Positions 35,311 through 48,300 of a stretch of DNA of 64,000 nucleotides are shown one piece after another. A program made the position numbers and the translations under genes. How positions within the stretch are numbered: the first letter of the stretch is position 1; every line of letters starts with the position of its first letter. Below the pieces are notes generated by a model. It was given only the letters and a program-made list of their open reading frames with translations, was not told where the DNA came from and searched no databases. The DNA is from Balanoglossus misakiensis (Eukaryota; Hemichordata): contig CM082593.2 in assembly GCA_040954595.2 (NCBI GenBank), positions 8,308,001 through 8,372,000 of the forward strand. Reading direction: 5' to 3'.

Positions 35311-38300
35311 TTAACAGAGCTGAACAATCCGACTAGGGTAGGGAAAAGGCCAGCAAAACTCATTTGGAACAAAGCCGTAGGCGTTTGACTCCAAGAAATG
35401 CAGCATAGGAAACCACATCTTTGTCCATCGGAACCGTTTCCTAACTGAGCGACTGCTCGAAAAAGAATGGTAATGTGCGAACATGCTGTAAGTAATGTAG
35501 AATCCCAAAATCACGTCGACTGTGTAATGTCCGTGGGCGGCGAGAACACAAATCATTCCCGAGAAAGCCAACATCCATGCCAGAACTTGTAGGAAATAAA
35601 ACTTCTTTGGAGTGTCTGAAAAACATAAACAAACAGAGAATGTCAATGCAGGCGATTTTTTTTTCTGCGTCATATAAAAAGTGTAGAACGTTTTCACTTG
35701 ATGGAAGGGCTACCCTAGACTGAAAGATTCAGTCGTGCGAGGGCGCTCCAGTGCATTGCCTATACGAGTAAAGGGTCGCGTGGGCAGTGCGTCAGATTGC
35801 TCGCACAGGACTGAATATTTCCGTATCGGTCTACCCCAATTACGTCATAAGCAGCTTTAAAGCTTAATACCTTTGACGAAACAGAAGGTTCGCTTTCATC
35901 ACAGCTGTCCAATATACTTAAAGCCGTCCTATTCGCTATCACACTGTCCAGTTTTCACAAATACCAATATTGGGGTTGCCTCATAGGAATGTAGGCAATT
36001 AGAATTATTCGTTATCCATTATCTCGTATATTTTTGTATGTTTGTTTAATGCTAAGTATATCATGGTGAGGTGAACATTCCAATATTGGTATTTTTGAAA
36101 GAATCTCCATGCATCATTAGGAGCGGAGGTAGATAATTCTGGCTCACGGTAATGTATTTTTTACAAAAATCTGAAGAACACATCCAGGACACAGAAACCA
36201 AATTTCAAAACAAAATCGCCTTGGTAGAGCAGCTTCTGAAAAGTGACTAAATGGGTGTGAAACGCACACAACTACATCATAATTTTACGGTATCCCTAAT
36301 ATGCAGCACTTGACATTTGAAACAAATCGGGCAAGCCATTGACCGAAAATGGCACGAATTGAATTAAGCAATAACCCCCGTCGCAGCAGGGAATATGCGA
36401 CATTGGGTATAATTCGAAGGAAATTTGTGAGGCTCGCGTGGGATATTCATTTAAAATTCAGAAAATTACTATTTGTTTTTCATTTAAACTCTTTGTCCCG
36501 TTCTTTAGAAGTGATAACTCGTCAACAATGGTCATAGGTATTGTATTTTCTTCAACAAATTATGGTAAACATAGTAATGCTGTATTTTATAAACATATAT
36601 TTGTCATTTTCCCCCCAAAACATGCCGCCATAACCAAACACTTTTCGTTTGTCGCAAGTGATGGGGCAAACTACACGATTACACAATGTACAGCCTTATG
36701 GGTAAAGACTAGATTTGATAGGCGCAATCGTTTTGCTTCTGATAACATCCACGTGCATGGACATTCGGAATCATGTGATAGCGGACACGTCTTTTGAAGT
36801 CAGTTGATTGCCAGATGTTCTTGTACACTGACAATGGATAGTACTTTTCAGATGGTATAGAATCGGGTGTTTCTGATATACTCACATTCAGTGATAAAGA
36901 AAGCGATGTTCGTCAACATCATGGCGTGGCCGCTGAAAATATAAGCACCGCAAAGTCGACCCCCGGTTGATGTCAGACCCAACTTCGCAAAGGTCATGAA
37001 CGATAACTTTAACCTATCCAGTACAGTGTATTCCTCCTGTCAAAAAAAAAGACATAACAACGGTTGTACTTGGTATAAGAGACTCTAAAAGGGCAAATTG
37101 ACAGAGATCTGTTCACAAAGTTATATTGTGAAACTCGCGCATCGTCAGCTGCCGTGTTGACGTAAGATTTGAATATTTTTCCCATGTTTATGTACACATC
37201 AAAACTTGTGTATGGAATTACGGCTTACAAATTTCATATTAATATTTACCTGTTTGGGACACGGAATGCCCTGTCCGCATTCTGGTAGTGACGTCACACA
37301 AATTGTCACATCTCGCAATAAATAAAGAGTACCAGTTATACAAAGAAATCGTCGAATAATTATCATTCTGAAAAAAAAAATGATCACAAAATATATAAAT
37401 GTTTTTGACAAGTCATAACGGTCTTGTTGTGTGTCAGGTCTACTTCCGGCTCCATCTCCTCTCTTCCGGCCCTCTCTGAGTTTTTCAAAAATCTCGCAGC
37501 ATTATTTTTTAAAGCTGCATAAGCTGTAACTTTTCGCTATGTTTTCAGTATATTGTTTTATGTAGCTACTTAATAAGTTTCTTGTTCAAATCCATGAAGC
37601 ATAATTAAGTGTCAATTCCCCAATTCTGGCAATAGTCTGTATTTTATAATGCCAGCTTGGTTATTGTGCCAAATTTGAATTCAAGAATTCCTTTATCAAA
37701 ATAAAAATGGCCGTTACACGCACATACATAGCTTTGTTGACAAGCGGATTACTGGGTATAGTTCCTGTTTTGATTAGAAAAGGAAGTCAAATTATTAAAA
37801 CAATACGGAAATAAAGCCAACAGTTACAGAAAATTGACGTTGTGAGGACTCGAACAGTTTGACAACAAAATCCATAAATTCTTGAATACTAAGAAAAATT
37901 TTGCCCAGACAGAATGAGGTCGGTGTTGTGAGTGTGTTCAGTTGTAGCGCAGATATATTGTAAAACGGGTGATTTTCGCGACAGGAAATTTCGCGATATC
38001 AAAATAGGCAACTGTTACACGAGGATTATTTTTCGCATTCTCGTATTTCTCTGCATCGGTATCCCGGAAAAAAAATTACGCGACTTTTTATTTTCACGTT
38101 TTTTTTTACTCTCGCGTATTTCGCGAAAATTTATTGCTCGCGAAAATAACCCGTTTTACAGTACTTGACACATTTAATAAATAAATCCGTGTTATTGTTC
38201 AACTTTTCAAGTTAGCCCATAGTTAGCCTAGTTCACCTCAAGGTGAAATAACTGGAACACCGCCCATTAATAACTGCCAATGTCATCTGATTAAACAACG

Positions 38301-39306
38301 AAGGCTATATTTCATCAATAGAGCGCCTGTCGAACCCCGATGTTTTGTTCTTTGGTATTTCAACTTTATAAATGTGCAGTGTCGTATGAAGTCCAATAAT
38401 TTCATAGGTAGTCCATAGCCTAGGCCCTGGGTCCATGGTACGTTGTTTTCACACGTCACAATGACAAACACGCCCTGTTGCTATGCTTACGTAATCGCAA
38501 ACGCAAGAGGCAATTATTGTCCGCCATGCATACTGATATGTTGAATTCAATACAAACTAAAACCACTGTCCCTCCACGCAGGGACCGTGCTAAAACACAA
38601 CTAATTTCAGCAAACATTATATCTGATTAATAATTGTTTAAAACGCATGAATTTAGAACGGAATTATTTTTAAACAAATCCCAATGCAGAAAAATACACC
38701 TGCATATGCCAAAACCTGGGACCACTGATTGTGGCCATTCTGACCTATGACATGCCTTGGGCCACTAAGAACAGACCACAGACAAATAGAAAAGAATGTG
38801 CGTATACTAAATTAAATTAAATTCAAACATTTCAAATTGTTTCGGGAAAACGACGGACAAGTTCGACGGGAAGCCCCGGACAGAAGTAAAGATTTCACTT
38901 GCCTGTGTTTGTGAAAGACGGCTATAAATACGAGGGTAGCGCCAAGGGTGACTAAAATTACTTCGGACACGGAGCCAGCAATTGGACTGAGGGGAATGTT
39001 GTCCAAGACGATATCAGGTAGAGGCGGGTATGTCTCCTGGTCCGGCATACGATCATGTACGACGGATTCGATGAAAGTTGTGATGAATATAGCCAACAGA
39101 AAGTACAGGAGGCTGGCAAACGTTTTCCAAGGTTCTGGTTCGAATCCTGGCCGACTGGACCCCTTTGCTCCATCTGTGCTCGTGTAGTCCTCTTTAGAGT
39201 TGGTGCTTTCCCGATCGTTTTCATCTGCTTCACATGATATTAACGTGGATGTTTCTTCCATATTTACCTGCCAGGTTACCTCCTGACAGCCGTTACTCTT
39301 AGTCAT
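35311..39306 (-). CDS. Sphingomyelin synthase-family enzyme (SMS/SMSr-like), no SAM domain
   Basis: Four minus-strand exons: 39306-38903, 37367-37250, 37036-36886, 35615-35311, joining in frame to 325 residues. The family transfers a phospho-headgroup from a phospholipid to ceramide in Golgi, ER or plasma membranes. Visible: VHDRMPD and YPPLPDIVLDNIP after the first membrane helix and FHKHR before the second (both most like SAMD8/SMSr), CGAYIFSGHA, AAHGHYTVDV, and a terminal FVPNEFCWPFPYP. The catalytic His/His/Asp of SGH and HYTVD are present. Two usually conserved neighbours differ: CGDY is CGAY, and AHEHY is AHGHY. An in-frame stop (near 39378) precedes the ATG at 39306, so no SAM domain is encoded unless upstream exons exist. 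The first intron uses a GC donor. Headgroup specificity cannot be told from sequence. Confidence 0.9.
37506..37620 (+). mobile_element. Family E element, left-end fragment
   Basis: Shares AGCTGTAACTTTTCGCTATG and TTTCTTGTTCAAATCC with the copy at 2094. Lies in the first sphingomyelin synthase-like intron. Confidence 0.55.
37957..38163 (+). mobile_element. Family D inverted-repeat element
   Basis: Complete copy in the first intron of the sphingomyelin synthase-like gene. Confidence 0.78.
38561..38602 (+). repeat. Short dispersed dyad (copy 1; copy 2 at 39699-39740)
   Basis: AAAACCACTGTCCCTCCACG and the corresponding ACGATCCCTCTATCCAGGGA in copy 2 share layout, with a GGGA/TCCC dyad, on both sides of the first sphingomyelin synthase-like exon. 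Confidence 0.5.
38901..38907 (-). other. Non-canonical GC 5' splice site in the sphingomyelin synthase-like gene
   Basis: On the minus strand the first coding exon ends CACAG|GCAAGT. Splicing there (phase 2) onto the acceptor at 37367 restores FHKHR-MIIIRRF, matching the family. No GT donor nearby gives that junction. CAG|GCAAGT is the classic consensus of GC-AG introns. Confidence 0.75.
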
Positions 39307-40637
39307 TTTACTGGATTCGAAGAAGACGTTCGGAAGGGCTCTCCAAACGGGCGACAAACGACGTGTTGAGTCACTTCATGCAAATACCTGTCACTTCGCC
39401 CCTTTCATTACGTCACAACAGGTTGGTCTGCAACGAAGAAAGACAATAGATAGCGAGAGAGTCAACAAGTATTAAAACGTTATGCAAATTAATGACGATT
39501 ATTCAAATATGTGCATAGCGTTCAATGTGATGACAGGGTCCACTCACATCCATGGATGGACAGTACATGTACATACTTGATTTTGCCCGGATTCAACATT
39601 CTGAGTCTCCGGTGACAAATCGACAACTTCGATAAGATAGTTTTACCTGAGGTTTATGCGCTTTAAAATCGCGTAAACTTATTTGCGTCTTGTGCAAAAC
39701 CACGATCCCTCTATCCAGGGATCGTGCCAAACCTAATAAAACAAGGTCATTTGTAGAATCAACATATCTCTGTTTTATCTGCGAGATATTAACGATAGTC
39801 AGTTGACCTTTAATTTTCGCACAGTTTAGGGAACGACGTACAGAAAAAGTACACAGCGACTTTTAGAGTTTTCCCCTTCTAAACGCGTGGAGAAACCATG
39901 ACAAAACAAATACAAAGAGGAGTGCTACGAATCCGTTTGGCAACTGCGAAAGCATGGAATTCGCAATGCACAGTTATTTGACAATATCTGGAAACACAGG
40001 CATTCGAATCTATTCTTTATTAGTCCACATAGTCTATCACATGATACTTGCTTCACAGTTTACATTACATGTGTACCGTACATGTGCCAGCAGCGCGGAC
40101 TACAAAATGCACACACTTTGTGTGTATCTGTGACATGTATTTGTTTTAAAATATATTTTTCTATGGGCCTGGAGCCTGATTCAAATAAATAAATAAAAAA
40201 AAAGTAGTAGCCCAGACAGAGGATTTGCACGCAGGCGCACTATGAGAACGTCGACTTATCTCATCCAAGTTAGATTTGCTAGAAAACTGACTTCTACCAT
40301 TGTCCCCTTTTCATGAAATTTTTCACAGATCCCATTGACTTGGTGTGCTTGCAATTGGTACAAGCAGAAAGTGGGTAAATAGCAATGTGTGTTGTGTGTC
40401 TAGAAAGTAGTAGGATTTTTTTGACGAATGACCTGATGTAGACTTATACAGTGGCATGAAATTTACCGTTGTGGTAAAGAACGTATTCTCTTTGTGGCCG
40501 TAAATAGGGACGTGATTACAGGTATACAACACGTGAAAGTACGTGAAAGTGACCACATGTAAATTTCCAAAAATTTGCTAACGTCTTTGTTTTTGCAGCC
40601 TACCCCTCCTAATTACTAAACGCTTCCTACTGTAGTC

Positions 40638-40847
40638 ATGGCAATATCAGAAATTCTCGAGAATATGAGAATATGTAATAACAACGCGATTGTTTCGTAT
40701 GTCATGACACCCATATATAATGCTCTACCGACCGTGATGAAATCGTATGTCATAAGACACACCGTGAAAACTTTATTAAAAGAAGAAGCCGACAGCTTGA
40801 AAGGTCGCATATCACTCCAGTGGCAAAATTCCATTTTGATCCATTAA
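40638..40847 (+). other. Unassigned 69-codon ORF behind an acceptor-like site
   Basis: A good acceptor (CTTTGTTTTTGCAG ending at 40600) precedes an ATG at 40638 and a 69-residue frame with balanced hydrophobic and charged residues (MAISEILENMRICNNNAIVS at the start). I do not recognise it, and no partner exon or polyadenylation signal was found. It may be the last exon of an unseen gene, a transposon fragment or chance. Confidence 0.15.
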
Positions 40848-41554
40848 GGAAAGAAAGAGTCATATCGTTTAAACACTTGTCATCGATCAGTTAATTTAAA
40901 CTGAAAAGATTCAGTAGACCTCCGTTTGCCTGTACAAAGTTCAATGCGATTAACTTTTTGAAATAACTAAACACAGAATTAAATTTGGTTTGAAAATGCC
41001 CGTTTTATGCAACTCTACAAAAGTTTACGCAGTAATACTGTAATAATGACAGTAGAATGTGGTAACCATATCAAATCTTATTCTAATGAACGGAACTGAT
41101 TGCTAATCTAATGGTAAACTGTATCATCGCCGTCCTACATACGCCGCCGCGCCAAAGTGCAAACTTATTAGATTACGTATCACTAATTTGGTAGTCTGTA
41201 CCTAGAATGAACACGCCCAGTCAAGGTCGCTGTGAGTCCGCGACGAAAGCCTGCGGAAATTTCCACAATTGTTACCATGTCAAGAATCTGCATAAAAGTG
41301 TGAAATGGACAATTTTATTCCTTGCCATCGTTAATAGAAGGGGGATGGCCTTACCTTCCATCTGAGTTGTTTACAATATGTGTTATCTCATTGCCTGGTT
41401 ACCGACAAAAAATGTGATACATTATTTGTTTAATATCTCGTCCAATGAAGATGGTTATCGCAGAAACTCACGTGACTTTATGGCATACGATACAAAGTCG
41501 ACTGGATACCCACCTTGTTGCACTATGACGTGGACTCGGTACTTACATGCGGAC

Positions 41555-41697
41555 TGATCAGTACCAATCTGATTAAAATCAGATGTAGGGAACGTATTTT
41601 ACTTACGCTGTACGTTTTTTATGCAACTGTCGCCTCATAAAAAAACACGTCGCCGACGCGTTCCCTACATCTGATTTTAATCAGATTGGATCAGTAC
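41555..41697. repeat. Inverted-repeat element with AATCTGATTAAAATCAGAT ends
   Basis: The left arm near 41561-41595 and its complement at 41658-41692 flank about 60 bases. The same end sequence recurs at 58991-59012, so it is a dispersed element. Confidence 0.65.
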
Positions 41698-41726
41698 AGA
41701 TCATATCACCATGTATTTATTAATGA

Positions 41727-41728
<2 letters not shown>

Positions 41729-41769
<41 letters not shown>
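41729..41769 (+). repeat. (CT)n microsatellite
   Basis: About 20 CT units in intergenic DNA. Confidence 0.9.
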
Positions 41770-41772
<3 letters not shown>

Positions 41773-43269
41773 CATATATAGAAGTACATTCTCCATGGCC
41801 ACATATTCTCACAAATGTTACGTTTCCCACAAATGTCGATCATTGTCAAAAAATCAATGATTTATTAACAACTGGACATTATTTTTTTTAAAAAGACATT
41901 ATTTGTTCAAAAAATAATAATTTGACTCTTTTTAACAACAACGGAAGGCCATGCACGTTTTGAAAACAACAACACATTACTTATAATTAGTTGGCTACTA
42001 CTAGTACTAGTAAATCCTATACCTACCATTATCATCCACCTGAGTGGAAGCCAGTCACATCAACGCACTATTTAAATGGGATAGAGACAGGTTATGGCCC
42101 TCGGTTGATAGCAACAGTCCGGTGATGGACTATCTATCAGGTTTAGCGGTAGTATCTCAGCGATTCTTCAAATAGACAGCCATGGCATCCACGGACATGA
42201 ACATTTCACATCGACTCAATATAAACAGCTATACTGCTGTTTGTCGTCATTTCACACAAATGTAACAAGGTCTAATTTAGATTTTTGACCTTCGAGGTGT
42301 ACACGTGATCGTTCTGCTATCCGCGACGTCGCCGGGGATGTCCCTTAAGGGGGTAACCTATTTCATATTGGAGGGGTGGTTTCCAAGGAGGATATAGCTA
42401 TGTGACCGACAAAAAGAACTAGGAAATTTTGCAGAGTTAGCCAGCAATTTGAGCAAAAATGTTGGCCCATGTTGATCAAAAACTCATTCTTACCTTGTCT
42501 AAGTTCTGTCATGGGCTTCCCTGGCTCTATGAGAAACATGCAATCCGAGAAAACATACCTTTTTTCTGTATGCATGTTTTAGGTTCATTCACAGAGATGA
42601 TCTCAGTTGGTGCTTGCGTAACTTGCCTCAAAATTCTCTGAAGTATTCTAAACACAGAGTATGCATTTCACAAGCGTATATGCAATAATTTCTCAAAACG
42701 AACCGAGTTTTTGTCATCAAATGCGAGTGAAGATCTACTATATAGGCGGCAGCTCAGGATCACTGGTGAAATTAATCGCAAATTTGGCGCCTTGACGGCG
42801 ACATTTTTAGCTTCTTTACGTGGGCCTCCCTGGAAGGAACATATTTTTTTCACAGCTGGCAGACGACAGTTTTTTTCTCTCTCGAAAATCCTCAAGCCCC
42901 TCGCCCAGAAGTTAAATGGTCCGTCCCTAATCGAAGGACACAGTCGAACAAGGTTTCAGAGGCTGGAGAATATGACCATGATTATTCTTTGCAAATATGT
43001 ATTGCCGCTCTCAACAAAAGTTACAACTTCCAAATGTCCTTTCAATAGTCAGGGTCTGCGCCCCTCAGGTACGGTCGATGGTGTTCAGGGATTGTTCACG
43101 TTATATTTGAAGAGACTACATAAGCCAGTTTATCCAGCCGAAATTGACAGAAAAAAATCGACGATATCAAAGGAGATGAATGTGTCGGTGATGTTAAGGA
43201 AGTAATAGATTACCCCCCCCCCCCCCCAATGGAGTTTTCTCATCGTCTGACTGCTGTTCTTTTGGTGTA

Positions 43270-44430
43270 CTTCGTTGATAATTCAATCTAGGATCGCGGT
43301 TTCTTTGGTTGGTGACGCCTATGTAGCTTGTTTTGTGATCTTTTAGTGATGTAAAAGCTTCTTTTTGGTACTGTTTCTACTCTATATCGTCGATTCCTGT
43401 GCGATAGAATAGCTTCGCCAATTCCGCAGTTTTCCCAGTGTGAGGCAGAGGTTGTAACGTCTTCTTTCATTTGTGTATAAGCTGTTGCCTTGGTGACGAG
43501 AGACCATGTACCAGCTCACGTTGTATGTCTGTCCCATTTGTTTCAGTTTCCAGATGTTTTTGGAGAGTTTTGTGTTGTTTTTATATATTTTATAACAGTT
43601 GAACGTATACTTTGTGATTGCTGAAACGGCTTCTGAAGGTTGATTCGGTGAGGCCGAAGTAGGTTTTGGTGTCTTCACTGGCAGTTGTTTGTTACGGTGG
43701 CTTTGTCATATTTGTAGTAGGGCCTAGATAGCTGATCGTGAGATTCGGACTGGCAGTTTCCAGCAAATTTTCATTCTTCTTTATTTCGGCAATTGCAGGT
43801 CTTCTGTGTTGTGTCATTTGGCGCGCGATGGTTTTTTCTTGTGTGGTTTCTGATGGTTGTATCCGTACAGGTGTAGCTTCGTCGTAAACTACGTACATTT
43901 GTACCTCTTTACGGCAACAGGTGCCAAAAGAGGAGTACTTCTATGTCACCCGGCGCTTGATTTTTGACAGAGCTGTTCAGATATTTTAACCATAGGAAAA
44001 CTATAGCATTGGGAGTGTGAGAAGAGTGTTGACTCAGCATTTACACAAATGACCTCATAACTGAAAAAGTAGCATGGTAGCACGTTTTCTCTATATATTT
44101 GTTTTTAATATTCATTGATAAACAATATAAAAATCAGGAAAATGACAATATTCTAACTTTTGAGTAGGAAATTGAACTTTTGTTCGCGAGAAAAGTTGTA
44201 GCTGATCTTGCCATTGTTATTATTAAATGTTGTGTGAAATTTCGATTCCGTTTGAATTGGGAAATGTTTTTGTTGAGATCTAGAAAGGGTTTTCCGATAT
44301 TGGTCTCGTGGCGATTTTGATGTTACAGTAATAGGGTTGTACCAAATGAGCAAAGTCGTAATAAACGAGATTTTCGTTTGATTTTTTAATTGACAATGTG
44401 TTCCAAATATAAAACGGTGCATATTCAATA
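43270..44430 (-). mobile_element. Decayed Penelope-like retroelement 3' end (GIY-YIG endonuclease region)
   Basis: Minus-strand translation, with several frameshifts and stops, shows in order: WYNPITVTS ... KHFPIQ ... FHTTFNNNNGKISYNF (linker downstream of the reverse transcriptase), CNCRNKEE ... GNC (Cys cluster), TYFGLTESTFRSRFSNHK (GIY-YIG-like strand and helix), TKLSKNIWKLK and RRYNLCLT (conserved C-terminal block). This order is typical of Penelope-like elements and their relatives. The reverse transcriptase itself is absent, so it is a 5'-truncated dead copy. Ends are approximate. Confidence 0.75.
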
Positions 44431-45392
44431 AGAGGATAACTTTCCAAAGGCAGCATTGTTACCATGGTTACTAGTGCCAGGCCAACACGTGACTTTCTAT
44501 CTGCGTGCTGCCAGTTATAGGCAATAGCGCCACCACTGGTTGTATTACATCTTTGCCCTCGTTTATCCGAGGACTAAAATGTGAACTTTGACATTTGACA
44601 GTGCAACAGCTGTTTGTACCTTTAAAAGGTACGCACGAGCATGACGCTGCAATACTCTGTGAAGCCGATACCAAGGCTTTTTGACATCGTACTAAAGTAC
44701 AGGCTGTTGTAACAGGTGAGCCTTGATGCGTAGTGGTATAGCTCTTGATTTGGACTGTGTAACGGTGGCAACTTGGGCTGGTGTCTCTGACGGCCGGGTT
44801 GGAGCTCACACTCTGTACTGATTGCATCATATCACAGCATTGCTGCAGTCCAGGGGAGATGGAGGGGCTGCAAAACTGCAGCAAATCACAGCAGGCCTGA
44901 CATCACAGGTTGTAACCAGTGGGGTTTTTACATCCAGGATTGCATCAACGAGGGTGGGGTGGGGTGGTGGTGTGTGTGTCCCTCTTTGCCAGAATATTTG
45001 GGGGGGGGGGGGTTCCACTCTGGCTGGGGGGCGGGGGGGGGGGGATATAATATCTCCATCATGCGAGTGACATCATTTTAAAGGGGCACTTGTCCCATAG
45101 GCACGTGACCCGATCGCTGGTATATGTGCCTATGATTTGTCCCCCTTGAAATATTGCTAGTGAGTGCCAACATGTCAAAAGGGCGGTGAAACCGGGCCGT
45201 GTCTAAGATGAAACACTCAGATCAGTGATGTCGTGGAACTGCACTGTAATACAAGTCAATTATAGCATTGTTAATCAAGACATACTGTATTTGAATAAAA
45301 TTGGTTCTTGAATCACAGCATGGAATGATTGGTGTGAAATATGAATATTTAACTTAGTTTTTTTTTTTCACAGTGCAAATAATTGGGGCAGA

Positions 45393-48300
45393 ATGGCAAA
45401 GCATGTGCCTCCTGCAGACGAAGACCATGAAGAGGGTGGATGGGGATGGTGCATAGTTATTGCGGCATTTATTTGTTTTTTCTTCTCGAAAGGCACCAAT
45501 GTATCACTCGGTATTTTCTTTGTGGCATTTCTGGAGCACTTTGACCGAGGTGCAGCAGAGACATCGTGGATTCCTTCACTGGCTGCTGGAATGGCCTGGA
45601 TAATTGGTATGAATTGTTTTTGTTTATTTATTTGAGTCAAGCTCTACTAATCCCATAGGATTCTTTATAATATACCTCCTGCTAATACTGCGCCGTGATT
45701 CGCCAGAATCCGTCACATGATAGGAAAATAGAATCGACTATGAACCGTTAGGGAAATAGCAGAAAAAATATAAACCGGTCACGTGACCAGCGTGAGTGCG
45801 CAGACTCGGTCACATCAATCAGCGTCGCGTCGTCTGACACAATGGCCACTGCTGAAGATGTCGTCTGCCAACCTCAAGAGAAAATTACAAGATTTTCCCA
45901 ACTGTTAGCATGAGGTTTATTATAAAACACCTATAGCCTGGCCTATATTCGGGCCATAGCAGCCGTTTTTACCCCCTCGTGGCTGTGAGTTACCAGAATC
46001 ATATGCTATTTCCCTCGGCCTGCGGCCTCGAGAAATAGCATGTGATTCTGGTAACTCACAGCCCCTCGGGTGTAATAAACGGCCGCTATGGCCCTCATGG
46101 CCAGGCAATAGGTGTTCAAAAGAACAGGACATCATATACGACTAACATGGTACTAATACTACATCGTCAGAACCCAGCTTAATCCACTGTTACTATCTGG
46201 TATCATTAGAAGTGGTGAGTCATTTGTGATTGTGAAGTCACTTGATCCTCTCTCCTACTTGTACCTGAACTTCCTAAAATCCCAAAGGGGATTTTCTATT
46301 TATTTGGCGCAATTCTTTAAATTTGATAACACAAACCTTCATATGATTTTTCATGCAGCACCTTTATCAACCGCTTTAGCCAAGAAATATGGTCATCGAA
46401 AGATAATAGCTGTTGGTAGTATCGTCTGCTTTTCATCTGTCGCTTTGAGTTCGTTTTCCAAAAGCCTTTGGCAGTTAGCCGCCACTGTGGGTTTCTTGAA
46501 TGGTGAGTAGACTATAACTTTTGTTGTATTCCTTAAAGGGACAAAGTCTCTCTCTAGCTGCCCCTTTTCCATTAATTATGTTTGATACAGACACCGTTAA
46601 TGTTATTCTACATGTGGATATATAGTGAATTAACATTCAACCACACACACCTTCCACCCGGCACCCAACTTGTAGACACGAGAATGAAAAACTCGCCAAA
46701 TGAATAATCAGTCTCTACTGTTTATTCATTTTGGGGAGATTTTTACTCTCTTATCACATACATAGCTCCGCATATACCATAGTATGACGTCAGACGTAGG
46801 TAAATTTGCACCAAGCGTTATTGTAATACCCATCCCTCTGACGTCACCAAACGGAACTATTTTAAACTTGTAAACAAAGTCCTCTTAGGGCGACAAAATT
46901 CATTTCAATTGTTCGTTTTATTTTGATATTAAAAAATAAGCAAAGATAAATAAAATGTTTCGTATGTGTAAATATGGACGATCGACGATTAGTTTTACCT
47001 GTGTACATTTTTATCGCACCAACCGGCACCAAAACTGTCGCGAGGTCGTCAGTGCTGAGCCAAAGTCGTCGCGTTGTCGAACGAGCGACAGGTACAAAAC
47101 TGAGTATTCGCAAAAATTTTGATGCGACAATAAGAGCAAAACAGTCTAGTCATAAAGCAAAAGGCACAAGAAAGGTTTCCTGCTCCAGTGAAACCTTGAC
47201 GGACGATGAAATCCAGCTGACGCACGACAGACGGGTCCTCGCCAAAACCAGAATCGTCCAGGTCGTGACCTGAGTCACCTGACAGATAGACCGCATAACA
47301 ATTTTGCACAAAATAGTTCCAAATTTTATCGCAACCACAAAGAGATTTATTTGAAAATCAAAATTAGCGGATCTATGTATGTGATAAACATATAATTCCC
47401 CCGTATTCCTCACTCGTGTACCTGCGTCGCGAACTCGTGATTCCCCGTATAGCTGTATCCCTCCGAGCCGCAGGCTCGGAGGGATACGGCCGCTATACGG
47501 GGAATCACTCGTCCGCGACGCAGGCACACTCGTTCGAAATACGGGGGAATTATATATAAATATCCTACAAATGGGATGGAGATTGTGTGTTGTCGAAAGT
47601 TCATTCACTATATTTCCACATGCAGACAAACATTAATGGTGTCTTGTATCTAACATAATTAATGGAAAAAGGGCAGCGAGAGAGTAACTTTGTCCCTTTA
47701 AAGGGACAAAGTCTCTCTCTCGCTACCCCTTTTCCATTAATTTAGTTTGATACAAGACACAGGCTTATGCTAATGTACATATGGATATATAGAGAATCAA
47801 CATTCAACGACACACAACTTCCATCCCGTTTGTATGATATGAGAGTAAAAACTCGCCAAAATGAATAATCGGTGTTTACCATTTATTCATTTTGGCGAAA
47901 TTTTCACTCTCATATCCTACAAACGGGATGAAAGTTGTGTGTGGTCGAACATTGGTTCACTATATATCCACATGTAGAATAACATAAACGATGTCTTGTA
48001 TCAAACATAATTAATGGAAATAGGGCAGCGAGAGAGAGACTTTGTCCCTTTAACTAATGTCATCCCACCAAGATTTTCTTCAATGTTTTATTGATTTTAT
48101 TAATCCAGGAGAGACTATCATTGACAATGCCTTGTTTCATTTTCCCCACTTATACAGGCATGGGTTACGGACTGATCCATTCTAACGCCAGCTCTTTCAT
48201 CGGATTTTACTTCAAGAAGAGATATTCGCTGGCAAGTGGACTGGCGTTTACCGGAATCGGAGCTGGATCTCTAGCCTTGCCTCCACTCTTTCAGTATTGC

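Larger units (their letters stand above)
39307..45392. other. Divergent intergenic region, sphingomyelin synthase-like to transporter
   Basis: The flanking genes diverge, so both promoters should lie here. It holds a small dyad copy at 39699-39740 (related to 38561-38602), an unassigned ORF (40638-40847), an inverted-repeat element (41555-41697), a (CT)n tract, the Penelope-like remnant (43270-44430) and long poly-G tracts near 45000-45040. No other convincing gene is seen. Confidence 0.5.

Noticed and set aside
39137-39147. A perfect tRNA B-box (GGTTCGAATCC) on the + strand
   Set aside because: It lies antisense within the first coding exon of the sphingomyelin synthase-like gene. No A-box or cloverleaf can be drawn around it.
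42711-43205. A 164-codon open frame
   Set aside because: It has no ATG at its start, no recognisable motif, and no splice or polyadenylation context. It lies in transposon-rich intergenic DNA, so length alone is not enough.
44471-44884. Minus-strand 137-codon Ser/Cys-rich open frame
   Set aside because: No family resemblance and no gene context. It borders the Penelope-like remnant but does not continue it.
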